Shown one piece after another: positions 14,938-22,146 of a DNA stretch of 34,562 nucleotides (its first letter is position 1; every line of letters begins with the position of its first letter). Position numbers and translations under genes: made by a program. This DNA is from Methanobrevibacter sp. (GTDB lineage: Archaea > Methanobacteriota > Methanobacteria > Methanobacteriales > Methanobacteriaceae): assembly GCF_017940815.1 (NCBI RefSeq), contig NZ_JAGAXX010000011.1, forward strand, positions 1 through 34,562, given 5' to 3'. The notes under the pieces were generated by a model. The model saw nothing but the letters and a program-made list of their open reading frames with translations. It searched no databases and was not told the origin of the DNA.

Positions 14938-16053
14938 TCAAATCCCTTCAAATAATTTGGAAACATCTTTTAATAATTCTGGAATGTCCAGCTGCTGGGT
15001 GCATATGTCCAGACAGCTTCCACATTCTGTACATGCGGATGCAGGTGCTTTTGTTGCGGTGATTGTACCGTAATTTGCATGATTTGATACTAGGGAATAA
15101 ACTTTTTCACCATTGTACAGGTTAAAGAGGTCAGGTATTGGAATTCCCATTTCACACTCCTTGACACAATATCCGCAGTAGCTGCAGTCAATTGCCAAGG
15201 TCTTTTTAATTTCACGCGCCATTTTCATCAGGAATCTGTGCTCGTCACGTGTGATTGGTTTAAATTCATTAAATGTCTCGCAGTTTTCTTTCATTTGTTC
15301 CAAACTGCCCATTCCACTTAAGACGATGCTCACATTATTTTGTGAACCTGCGAATCTCAAAGCCCATTCTGCAATGCTTGCATCTGAATAATCCTGAAAT
15401 TGCTCTTTAACACTATCTGCAACATTAACCAAGGTTCCGCCTTTGATTGGCTCCATCACAATTATTTCAACTCCATACTTGGCACATACTTTATGACATT
15501 TTTTGGATTGGACTGTTTGACTGTTCCAGTCAAGATAGTTTAGTTGTATCTGCACCACATCAATGATGTCGCCGTATTTCTCAAGGACTTCTTCAAGCAG
15601 GTCTGCCTTGTCATGATAACTGAATCCAATTTTTTTGGCTTTTCCTTCTTCTTTTAATTTTTGAAGGTACTCAAAGCTATTGCAGCTTTCGGCAATGTTG
15701 ATGAATACATTGTTGATGTTGTGAATCAGCAATACGTCAAAGTATTCTATTCCCAAGCGTTCAAGCATAATATTTACAAGTTTGTCATTGTCCTTTTCGT
15801 TTGTAAGTAGCCATGTTGGTATCTTGTCACATATTCTAAATGATTCGCGAGGATATCTTTCAACCAAAGCCTTTTTAAGTGCCTTTTCTGATTTTTCGTC
15901 ATGGTATGCATATGATGTGTCGAAATAGTCAAATCCTTGTTCCATATAGTAGTCGACCATGTCGGTGAACTCTTCCATGTCGATGGTTTTCGGGTCAGTT
16001 GCATCTGTTTGAGGAAGTCTCATCGCTCCAAAACCTAATATTGTATCTTTCAT
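14938..16053 (-). CDS. Aldo/keto reductase fused to a two-cluster ferredoxin-like tail
   Basis: A 371-residue protein. Residues 1-265 are an aldo/keto reductase barrel with D45 and Y50 (YFDTSYAY), K77 (CDKIP) and H111 (LLIHN). The C-terminus holds two 4Fe-4S motifs: C290-x2-C293-x2-C296-x3-C300 (CSYCGYCVKEC) and C341-x2-C344-x2-C347-x3-C351 (CTECGSCLDIC). This architecture is common in anaerobes and lets electrons enter from ferredoxin or an iron-sulfur flavoprotein instead of, or as well as, NAD(P)H. An iron-sulfur flavoprotein is encoded divergently at 16136 with an 82-base shared promoter region. The substrate is unknown. Confidence 0.9.
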   Translation of the reverse strand: MKDTILGFGAMRLPQTDATDPKTIDMEEFTDMVDYYMEQGFDYFDTSYAYHDEKSEKALKKALVERYPRESFRICDKIPTWLLTNEKDNDKLVNIMLERLGIEYFDVLLIHNINNVFINIAESCNSFEYLQKLKEEGKAKKIGFSYHDKADLLEEVLEKYGDIIDVVQIQLNYLDWNSQTVQSKKCHKVCAKYGVEIIVMEPIKGGTLVNVADSVKEQFQDYSDASIAEWALRFAGSQNNVSIVLSGMGSLEQMKENCETFNEFKPITRDEHRFLMKMAREIKKTLAIDCSYCGYCVKECEMGIPIPDLFNLYNGEKVYSLVSNHANYGTITATKAPASACTECGSCLDICTQQLDIPELLKDVSKLFEGI

Positions 16054-16135
16054 TTTTAATACCTCTATTTGATATTATGTTAATCATAAAATATAAATGT
16101 TGCAACTGTAAACAATTAATTACCTAGGTGGTTAT

Positions 16136-16669
16136 ATGAAAATTTGTGTATTGAAAGGAAGTCCGAACAGGAAAGGATCATCAAACATGCTTGCAGAAAG
16201 CTTTGTGAAAGGCGCAAAAGAGGTAGGTCACGAAATAGTTGAAATCGATGCGGCACATTCAGATATTGCTCCATGCACAGGTTGCATTCACTGCGGATAT
16301 GAGGGTGAATGCATCTTAAGCGATGATATGGATGAGATAAGGGAGGAAATATTGAAGTCAGACATGTTGGTGTTTGTAACACCGTTGTACTACTACGGAA
16401 TGTCTGCACAACTCAAGATACTGATTGACAGGTTCTGCTCAAGAAACTCCTCAATTCAAATGAAAGGCCTAAAATCTGCACTTTTGACAGTTGCATATAA
16501 TGCCGATGATTGGACATTTGATGCGTTGGAGGCTCATTACGACACATTGGTCAGATATCTCAATCTTGAAGACTGCGGCAGGATTCTAGGTTATGGCTGT
16601 GGAACACCGTCAATGACCAAGTTTTCAAGATATCCCGACGAGGCATATGAGCTTGGAAAACGACTATAA
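16136..16669 (+). CDS. Iron-sulfur flavoprotein (Isf-like), copy 1
   Basis: A 177-residue flavodoxin-fold protein. The FMN phosphate loop is LKGSPNRKGSSNML (6-19). The compact cysteine motif C47-x2-C50-x2-C53-x5-C59 (CTGCIHCGYEGEC) is that of archaeal iron-sulfur flavoproteins, which hold FMN plus one 4Fe-4S cluster. VTPLYYYGMSAQLKILIDRF is the family's second signature. Such proteins pass electrons from ferredoxin and can reduce oxygen species or quinones. AGGTGG ahead of ATG 16136 is the ribosome binding site. It is divergent from the Fe-S aldo/keto reductase and upstream of an HxlR gene; its cysteines fall at the same residue numbers as in the paralogue at 17972. Confidence 0.88.
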   Translation: MKICVLKGSPNRKGSSNMLAESFVKGAKEVGHEIVEIDAAHSDIAPCTGCIHCGYEGECILSDDMDEIREEILKSDMLVFVTPLYYYGMSAQLKILIDRFCSRNSSIQMKGLKSALLTVAYNADDWTFDALEAHYDTLVRYLNLEDCGRILGYGCGTPSMTKFSRYPDEAYELGKRL

Positions 16670-16674
16670 TTATA

Positions 16675-16688
16675 TTACCTCCAGGTAA
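16675..16688. promoter_or_regulatory. Inverted repeat ahead of the second HxlR gene
   Basis: TTACCT-CC-AGGTAA, starting just after the flavoprotein stop and about 43 bases before ATG 16731. A related TTACCTAGGT lies at 16120-16129 ahead of the flavoprotein gene. It could be the HxlR site or a weak terminator; no T-run follows. Confidence 0.35.
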
Positions 16689-16730
16689 GTAGTAATTATT
16701 TATTAGAGTATCTTAAAATTTAGATAATGT

Positions 16731-17084
16731 ATGAATGATGAAATAACTTCAACAATGGAAGAGTTGAATTTTCTTTTCAGAAAGAAATGGACAATCTGTG
16801 TGTTGACTGACCTGCATTTGGGAAGCAAGCACTTTCAGGACTTCAATAACAACCTGCCTGAAATTTCAACAAAGGTTCTGCACCAAACACTGAATGAACT
16901 TGAAGAGGCAGGATTAATCGATAAGAAAGTAATTCAGGACAAGCCAAAAACAACAGAGTACGCTCTGACTGAAAAGGGAAGGCTATCCAAGAATTTCATC
17001 AAGGAATATTACGGATATATCGCAAGCATTTCTTCAAATTCATCAGATGAAGAGGAAATTCTTAAAAGAATAATGGAATTATAG
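16731..17084 (+). CDS. HxlR-family transcriptional regulator (no N-terminal Cys)
   Basis: A 117-residue winged-helix protein with the HxlR pattern ELNFLFRKKWTICVLTDL, GSKHFQDFNNNLPEISTKVLHQTLNELEEAGLI and TEYALTEKGRL. The usual N-terminal cysteine is absent; the only Cys sits inside the first helix (TICVL). It therefore may sense a ligand instead of a thiol modifier. The ATG has no clear ribosome binding site. Nine bases separate its stop from the radical SAM gene, which is followed by a flavoprotein gene, so regulator, radical SAM protein and flavoprotein form one unit (16731-18505). Confidence 0.85.
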   Translation: MNDEITSTMEELNFLFRKKWTICVLTDLHLGSKHFQDFNNNLPEISTKVLHQTLNELEEAGLIDKKVIQDKPKTTEYALTEKGRLSKNFIKEYYGYIASISSNSSDEEEILKRIMEL

Positions 17085-17093
17085 GTGTTTTAA

Positions 17094-17972
17094 ATGCATT
17101 ATACTGGAACAGTTTACAGAAACCCATATGAACCTCCTTCACCGTTGCTTGAAATAACACAGGGATGCAGTCACAACAGATGCAAATTCTGCAATATGTA
17201 TGCTGGAGTGAAATTCCAACCATCTCCGATGGAATGGATTGAGGAGGATATCAAGGAAATTGCTGCATTTTATCCTGAAACAAGCAGGTTGCAGTTATTG
17301 AGTGCCGACCCATTTGTTTTAGGTTTTGACAGATTGAATGAAATCTGCGACTTGATTCACAAGTATCTTCCGAACATTGAAATCATGACAATGGCAGCTC
17401 GTGTTGATAATATTAAAGACAAAAGCGTTGAAGAGCTTAAAATCCTTAGGGATAAAGGTATTGTTGAATTGAATATAGGTGCTGAAAGTGCGGATGATGA
17501 GACTCTTAAAAGCGTCAATAAGGGATATTCCGGTCAGGACATACTTGAGCAATGCGAAAAGCTTGACAAGGCAGGAATGGAATACTGGCTTACATTTTTA
17601 AATGGAGTTGGTGGTGTGGACCATACTGAAAATCATGCATTGAATTCCGCTAAGATATTCAGTGAAGCCAATCCTACAGTTGTTGGAACTGGTGGATTAG
17701 TGTTGTTTGAAGGAACTGGACTTCTGGCTTTATATAAAAGAGGAAAATTCCATCCATTGTCAGAAAAAGGATTAATGGAAGAGTTAAAGCTATTCCTTGA
17801 AAATCTGGACCATGACGGCAGGTTCATAACACACCATACGTTTTCAATGGACTTAAACAATGGAAGTTTCAATGAGAATAAGGAAAGGATTCTTAAGGAC
17901 TTGCAATATGGAATAGACAACTTTGACATGAGTCGATTGACTCAGATTAGAAATAGCAAGAGGACGTTATAA
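17094..17972 (+). CDS. Radical SAM protein
   Basis: A 292-residue radical SAM enzyme. The cluster motif is C25-x4-C30-x2-C33 (CSHNRCKFCNMY), an Elp3/HemN-like spacing rather than the commonest C-x3-C-x2-C. Later features are LLSADPFVLGFDRL, MAARVDNI, ELNIGAESADDETLKSVNKG and YWLTFLNGVGG, all fitting the TIM-barrel of this subfamily. No second (auxiliary) cysteine cluster is seen. It should cleave SAM to a 5'-deoxyadenosyl radical; the substrate is unknown. Its stop overlaps the next start by one base (TAATG), so it is tightly coupled to the flavoprotein, a possible electron donor for its cluster. Confidence 0.88.
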   Translation: MHYTGTVYRNPYEPPSPLLEITQGCSHNRCKFCNMYAGVKFQPSPMEWIEEDIKEIAAFYPETSRLQLLSADPFVLGFDRLNEICDLIHKYLPNIEIMTMAARVDNIKDKSVEELKILRDKGIVELNIGAESADDETLKSVNKGYSGQDILEQCEKLDKAGMEYWLTFLNGVGGVDHTENHALNSAKIFSEANPTVVGTGGLVLFEGTGLLALYKRGKFHPLSEKGLMEELKLFLENLDHDGRFITHHTFSMDLNNGSFNENKERILKDLQYGIDNFDMSRLTQIRNSKRTL

Positions 17973-18505
17973 TGGATATAGTAGCATTGATGGGATCACC
18001 AAGAAAACATGCAAACACCGACATGTTGATGGACGAGATGATTAGGGGAGCTGAAGAGAATGGACATAATGTCATCAAGCATTACATTAGTGATTTGGAT
18101 GTTCATCCATGCAAGGGATGTGGAGTGTGCACAACAGGCAGGGACTGTGTTTTTAAGGATGACGGACTTGAGGTCACTCACCAGATTGCAAAGGCTGAAG
18201 GCTTGATTGTTGGAACACCGATTTATTTCGGTCAGATGACTGGCGAGCTAAAAGTCCTTCTTGACAGGCTTTTCGGAATAACAAACAATCCGTTCATTCC
18301 AATGTCCGGCAAGGTAGCTTTGATTTTCACTCATTTGGGGCCTGAAGGATATTATGACTCATACATCGAGCTTGCCAAAATACAGCCGTTTCAAATGAAC
18401 ATGCACTATGAGATTGTTGACGTTCTGGTTGCTGGAAGCCTGGGTGATGTTAGAAACCAGCCAAATAAATTCATAGAAGCATTTGAAATCGGTAAAAAAT
18501 TTTAA
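17972..18505 (+). CDS. Iron-sulfur flavoprotein (Isf-like), copy 2
   Basis: A 177-residue flavodoxin-fold protein with FMN loop MGSPRKHANTDML and the compact motif C47-x2-C50-x2-C53-x5-C59 (CKGCGVCTTGRDC), at exactly the residue numbers of the copy at 16136. GTPIYFGQMTGELKVLLDRLF is the second family signature. Sequence identity between the copies is otherwise modest, so they are old paralogues. It shares one base with the radical SAM gene stop. The likely role is electron transfer (ferredoxin to FMN to a partner), perhaps the radical SAM protein. A strong hairpin follows. Confidence 0.88.
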   Translation: MDIVALMGSPRKHANTDMLMDEMIRGAEENGHNVIKHYISDLDVHPCKGCGVCTTGRDCVFKDDGLEVTHQIAKAEGLIVGTPIYFGQMTGELKVLLDRLFGITNNPFIPMSGKVALIFTHLGPEGYYDSYIELAKIQPFQMNMHYEIVDVLVAGSLGDVRNQPNKFIEAFEIGKKF

Positions 18506-18516
18506 TTAAAAATAAG

Positions 18517-18539
18517 TTAAAAGCAGTTATTGCTTTTAA
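18517..18539. terminator. Bidirectional terminator hairpin
   Basis: TTAAAAGCA (18517-18525), loop GTTAT, TGCTTTTAA (18531-18539): a 9-bp stem between the convergent flavoprotein gene and the gene at 18557, with T-rich sequence after it. Confidence 0.65.
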
Positions 18540-18556
18540 AAACATTCTTTCTATTT

Positions 18557-19198
18557 TTATTTTAATACAATAACATCATCAATCATTTCAATCATGATTT
18601 GGTTGATTGGATTTTTTAAGGATAACGGATGTTCCTTTTGATAATCTAGGGCAAATGGCATGATTCTGAAACTGGACATGCATTGGTCAGTGGACCTTAG
18701 TGCAAAATATGCCTTGTAATCTCCATCGATTATGTTTATCATCAATCCAAAATCGTCAGTCTTTTTAGGAGCTGCAATGCCCTCTTCGGCATAAACCCTG
18801 AACTTTTTAACGGCGTCTGCAGTGATAAGTGCATATTCCACCATGTACTCATATTCATCCTCATCCAGGTCGTAGTCATCATATTCTATGATTTCGTTGC
18901 ATTCCTCATCCGGAACAAACAGGTTTGAGGCACAGTAACCCAATGAGATGTATATTCCGTCATGGTCCAATGCCTTTGATATGATGTCAAAATATAGGTT
19001 GTCAAGAGGCTGGGACTTGTACATGTTTCCCAAAATCTCAGGAACCGTGTGTGCAAGGCCGCTTTCATCAATGACTGTGCAATAGAAATGTTCCTCTCCA
19101 AGATATCCTGCGGTTGCCGCTTTTTCTATGGTCTTTTTAATGTCAATGTTGTTGGCATTTTCTATTCTTTTGGCTATTTCAAGGGTTTTTTCAGTCAT
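18557..19198 (-). CDS. Unknown protein with acidic middle segment (213 aa)
   Basis: A 213-residue soluble protein I do not recognise. GGTGGG on the minus strand just ahead of the ATG (19196-19198) is a good ribosome binding site. Visible parts: helical N-terminus (TLEIAKRIENANNIDIKKTI), a strand-rich section with FYCTVIDESGLAHTVPEI, a very acidic stretch around residues 103-120 (EYDDYDLDEDEYEY), and a C-terminal section with YFALRSTDQCMSSFRIMPFA. No membrane segment or catalytic motif is evident. It is the last of three minus-strand genes separated by 9-11 bases (DUF2115, LOG family, this gene), so it shares a transcript with them. Confidence 0.75.
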   Translation of the reverse strand: MTEKTLEIAKRIENANNIDIKKTIEKAATAGYLGEEHFYCTVIDESGLAHTVPEILGNMYKSQPLDNLYFDIISKALDHDGIYISLGYCASNLFVPDEECNEIIEYDDYDLDEDEYEYMVEYALITADAVKKFRVYAEEGIAAPKKTDDFGLMINIIDGDYKAYFALRSTDQCMSSFRIMPFALDYQKEHPLSLKNPINQIMIEMIDDVIVLK

Positions 19199-19209
19199 TT
19201 TCCCACCGT

Positions 19210-19734
19210 TTATAATATTTCAAAAATCTCGTCTATTGTGTCTGCCACCTTAAAGAGTTCCTCTTGCTTGTAGAGGAATCCCTTGTCTCCCATCTCATCA
19301 ATCATTTTAATCATTGTGTCATAGAAGTGGTTTATGTTGAAGATTATGATTTCCTTGTCGTGCTGCTTTAGTTTGCGAAGAGTTATTATTTCAAAAAACT
19401 CGTCAAGGGTTCCGATTCCTCCAGGTGAGATGATAAATGCATCTGAATTTTCAAGGAACTTGTTTTTCCGCTCATCCATTGAATCTACATAGATGAACTT
19501 GCTGCATTCCTCACATAGAGGTTCAAAGTTTCCAATCCATTCCGGAGCTATTCCAATTGATTTTCCTCCGTTGTCATGAACTCCTTTTGCACATGCTCCC
19601 ATCATTCCGGTGTCTCCTCCACCAAAAACAAGGGCATGGTCGTTTTCAGCAATCTTGCAGCCTAACTCATATGCTGCATCGGTATAAATTGAATCTATTT
19701 TTCTGCTTCCAGATCCATATAAACAAATATTCAT
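19210..19734 (-). CDS. LOG-family / lysine-decarboxylase-like nucleotide phosphoribohydrolase
   Basis: A 174-residue Rossmann-type protein with the LOG signatures: FGGGDTGMMGACAKG (37-51), DERK at 87-90 and PGGIGTLDEFFE (104-115). LOG proteins hydrolyse nucleoside 5'-monophosphates at the glycosidic bond, releasing ribose 5-phosphate; in plants and some bacteria the substrate is a cytokinin nucleotide, in other microbes often AMP or a modified nucleotide. The old 'lysine decarboxylase' label for this family is not supported. GAGTGATT precedes the start. Middle gene of a three-gene minus-strand unit. Confidence 0.88.
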   Translation of the reverse strand: MNICLYGSGSRKIDSIYTDAAYELGCKIAENDHALVFGGGDTGMMGACAKGVHDNGGKSIGIAPEWIGNFEPLCEECSKFIYVDSMDERKNKFLENSDAFIISPGGIGTLDEFFEIITLRKLKQHDKEIIIFNINHFYDTMIKMIDEMGDKGFLYKQEELFKVADTIDEIFEIL

Positions 19735-19743
19735 GTAATCACT

Positions 19744-20316
19744 CTAAATGTCGGGGGTTTGCTCCGCAAGGCATAAATGGCAAATCGCATTAACGTTGTC
19801 TTTCTGGTTATCTTTTACTGGGCAGAAGAAATCTCCATTTCTTTCCTCAACAAATAAACTTCCTGGGAATTCACTTCCCACAGGATGAATAGGTTCCTCC
19901 AGGATGAAGGTTGTATATAATGCAGTAATGACATAAATCAAGGGGAATTTATCATCTTCTGCATTGTCTAACCTTTCCTTCTCAAAGGTTCTCTCAAGCA
20001 TTGGAAATGATGTGTCGAAGGAGGTTTTGTCAATTGCAGTGTTGACATAATCGTCTTTTTCCTTGACTTCCTTCATGCGCATTATAAAGTATTTTATGTA
20101 AACTTTCAGGTATTTTTCACGGTAATTTTTCTGAACAAACTCTCCGTCCTTTCTCATGCGTGCTGTAGCCATCATTAAATCCTGCACTGAAATGATACGA
20201 GCATATTTTTTAAGGATATCCATCAGCTCGTCTTTCATTATTTTATCGTTTAAAGATAATTCTTTAAGTTCATTTAATATGTCTTCAACTTCCATGATGT
20301 TATTATAAAATTCCAT
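19744..20316 (-). CDS. DUF2115 / UPF0305 family protein
   Basis: A 190-residue protein of a family largely confined to methanogens. The C-terminal FFCPVKDNQKDNVNAICHLCLAEQTP with its three cysteines is the best-conserved part and may bind a metal. Upstream the protein is mostly helical (DLMMATARMRKDGEFVQ, KVYIKYFIMRMKEVKEK) with FPLIYVITALYTTFILEEPIHPVGSEFPG in the middle. The start may be ATG 20316 or the in-frame ATG at 20295; neither has a clear ribosome binding site. Function is unknown. First gene of the three-gene minus-strand unit with the LOG gene. Confidence 0.8.
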   Translation of the reverse strand: MEFYNNIMEVEDILNELKELSLNDKIMKDELMDILKKYARIISVQDLMMATARMRKDGEFVQKNYREKYLKVYIKYFIMRMKEVKEKDDYVNTAIDKTSFDTSFPMLERTFEKERLDNAEDDKFPLIYVITALYTTFILEEPIHPVGSEFPGSLFVEERNGDFFCPVKDNQKDNVNAICHLCLAEQTPDI

Positions 20317-20382
20317 GAATAAATACTTTTAACAATAACTATTTAAGAATAATAATTTAAACAATGTATTAGGTAGATTGAT

Positions 20383-21027
20383 ATGACAGATGAATTTATG
20401 GAAATTTCAAAAGAAGATATTGAAAATGTTGAAAATGCATTAAAGGTTAATTCCGATTATAAATTAAACAATACCAAATTCGATGTTAAATCATTTGAAA
20501 AAGGCCAAGACATTGTTTTGACTCAGTATGTGGCCAATGTTGAAAATGAGCTGGTCTTCAGCACAAAGGAAGAGAACGGCAAGTATTATATTTCAGAAAC
20601 CTTTGGAATATTCATCGACAACATAATCAACGGTAGCGTTTCACGTGATGTCTTCCAGTCTGTCAGCGATTATTTCCACAATGTTATTGATAATCCCAAT
20701 GAGAACTTTGAGGATGAAAAGGAAGAGCTTATCAATTTCTTGCTCTTGACTGAAGAGTATGATGAGGAAGATTTGAAAGAGGAATTGGACCCTTATAAAA
20801 TCAGGGAAGATTATAAAAAAGATTACAACATGATTTATTCCGACGAATCATTGAATAGGGTTCAGAAAAGCCTTGCCCTAAAGGAACTGGTGCACATGTC
20901 AATTTGCCAAGTTGTCAATGATCTTGACCTGTTTTTCACAAGACCTTATGACTTGACCCCTGAGGAAAATGCCGAAAAGAACCGTCAGGAAGCTAAGGCA
21001 TTGGAAAACGAATTGCAGTTAGGATAA
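20383..21027 (+). CDS. Acidic unknown protein (214 aa)
   Basis: A 214-residue soluble, acidic protein with no family I can name. AGGTAG ahead of ATG 20383 is an acceptable ribosome binding site. The first 100 residues mix short strands and helices (YVANVENELVFSTKEENGKYYIS); the second half is strongly helical and charged (EEDLKEELDPYKIREDYKKDYN) with a conserved-looking LVHMSICQVVNDLDLFFTRPYD segment. No signal, membrane or metal site. It is divergent from the DUF2115 unit and 58 bases ahead of another unknown gene in the same direction. Confidence 0.7.
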   Translation: MTDEFMEISKEDIENVENALKVNSDYKLNNTKFDVKSFEKGQDIVLTQYVANVENELVFSTKEENGKYYISETFGIFIDNIINGSVSRDVFQSVSDYFHNVIDNPNENFEDEKEELINFLLLTEEYDEEDLKEELDPYKIREDYKKDYNMIYSDESLNRVQKSLALKELVHMSICQVVNDLDLFFTRPYDLTPEENAEKNRQEAKALENELQLG

Positions 21028-21085
21028 ACATTAAGTAATATTAAATGAATAAATATTATTATAAAAATTAAATTTCACTGATTAT

Positions 21086-21553
21086 ATGATAAACATTACT
21101 AGAAACGAAGAAGTTGTTTTAAATCAAATAAAGATTTATGCCGTTGAATATCCTGATGGCGTTCCGATTAACATCTTAAGGAAGGAATTAGGATTTCATG
21201 AGTATGATTTAGTTCAAATTTTAGAAGAGCTTCAGGATAAGGATTTACTTATTTTTAAGGACAATAAGGCCAGTTTATCTGACAGTGAAAAAGAGATCAA
21301 CACTGTTAATTCCAAAAAGGATGTTGAGGAACTTGAATTGGACAGGAAGGAAAAGGCATCCTATGAATTAATCAAGGAATTGGTCGATGACAAGAATCTC
21401 ATTTCTAAATATACATTAGAAGGTCATTTGTTGTATGGGGATTTGGAAATCAGCAATTTCAGGATGTACCATATCATATTGTCTCTTCAAAACAAGGGGC
21501 TTTTAAAATCCATTAATAAGGATGACGAGGAATATTATCTTCTTGTTGAATAA
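21086..21553 (+). CDS. Probable winged-helix-type protein, unknown (155 aa)
   Basis: A 155-residue protein whose two halves each look like a small winged helix: residues 1-65 (NEEVVLNQIKIYAVEYPDGVPINILRKELG, DLVQILEELQDKDLLIFKDN) and 92-155 (YELIKELVDDKNLISKYTLEG, MYHIILSLQNKGLLKS). The 'helix, turn, helix, short hydrophobic strand pair' layout suggests an internal duplication of a DNA-binding or protein-binding fold. No ligand domain is present. This is fold guessing, not family recognition. No strong ribosome binding site precedes ATG 21086. Confidence 0.65.
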   Translation: MINITRNEEVVLNQIKIYAVEYPDGVPINILRKELGFHEYDLVQILEELQDKDLLIFKDNKASLSDSEKEINTVNSKKDVEELELDRKEKASYELIKELVDDKNLISKYTLEGHLLYGDLEISNFRMYHIILSLQNKGLLKSINKDDEEYYLLVE

Positions 21554-21606
21554 TATTTTTTACAAAATTTTTATTAATGCAGTAATATTTTTTTTTAAGT
21601 TAATCA

Positions 21607-21640
21607 TAATATTTATATAACTAAATAACCATAAATATTA
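21607..21640. promoter_or_regulatory. Candidate NikR autoregulatory site over the nikR promoter
   Basis: TAATATTTAT (21607-21616) and ATAAATATTA (21631-21640) are perfect 10-base inverted arms with a 14-base spacer. The left arm overlaps the TTTATATA TATA box (21612-21619) of nikR. NikR sites are widely spaced dyads, so the geometry (arm centres 24 bases apart) is suitable. The region is very AT-rich, so chance is a real alternative. Confidence 0.4.
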
Positions 21641-21670
21641 GTATATTATTAAACTTTTGATGTGTTTATC

Positions 21671-22120
21671 ATGATGAGAATAAGTATGTCTTTGCCAAAA
21701 AAATTATTATCTGATTTTGATGAAGTCTTAAAGGAAAGAGGGTATCAGTCTCGTTCAAAAGGAATTCGTGATGCTCTTCAAGATTACATTGTAAGGTACC
21801 AATGGATGAATTCAATGGAAGGACAAAGAATTGGTATTGTAACAATTATCTATGACCACCATTACACAGGAGTAATGGAAAACCTAGCAGAAATTCAACA
21901 CAGTTTCAGAAATGAAATCAATACAAGCATGCACATCCACATGACTGATAAATACTGTATGGAAATTGTTGTCGTAAATGGGGATATCGCAGAAATCCGT
22001 GATTTGACTGAAAGAATAATGAGACTCAAAGGTGTTGAACACGTTAAATTAACAAGTACTGCAAACGGAGAAGAATTTAGTGAACCTGGTCACTCACATG
22101 ACCATCCACACTCTCATTAA
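21671..22120 (+). CDS. nikR: Nickel-responsive ribbon-helix-helix regulator NikR
   Basis: A 149-residue protein. The N-terminal ribbon-helix-helix is RISMSLPKKLLSDFDEVLKERG-type sequence followed by SRSKGIRDALQDYI. The C-terminal ACT-like domain keeps all four square-planar nickel ligands with E. coli spacing: H77, H88, H90 and C96 (IQH ... MHIHMTDKYC). The extra C-terminal tail GHSHDHPHSH is histidine-rich and may buffer metal. Nickel is central to methanogens (hydrogenases, methyl-CoM reductase F430), and a hydrogenase maturation protease lies 0.8 kb downstream. ATG 21671 aligns with the E. coli start; ATG 21674 and the upstream GTG 21662 are alternatives. Confidence 0.93.
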   Translation: MMRISMSLPKKLLSDFDEVLKERGYQSRSKGIRDALQDYIVRYQWMNSMEGQRIGIVTIIYDHHYTGVMENLAEIQHSFRNEINTSMHIHMTDKYCMEIVVVNGDIAEIRDLTERIMRLKGVEHVKLTSTANGEEFSEPGHSHDHPHSH

Positions 22121-22146
22121 ATTCTTTTATTTATCTTTTTTTTACT

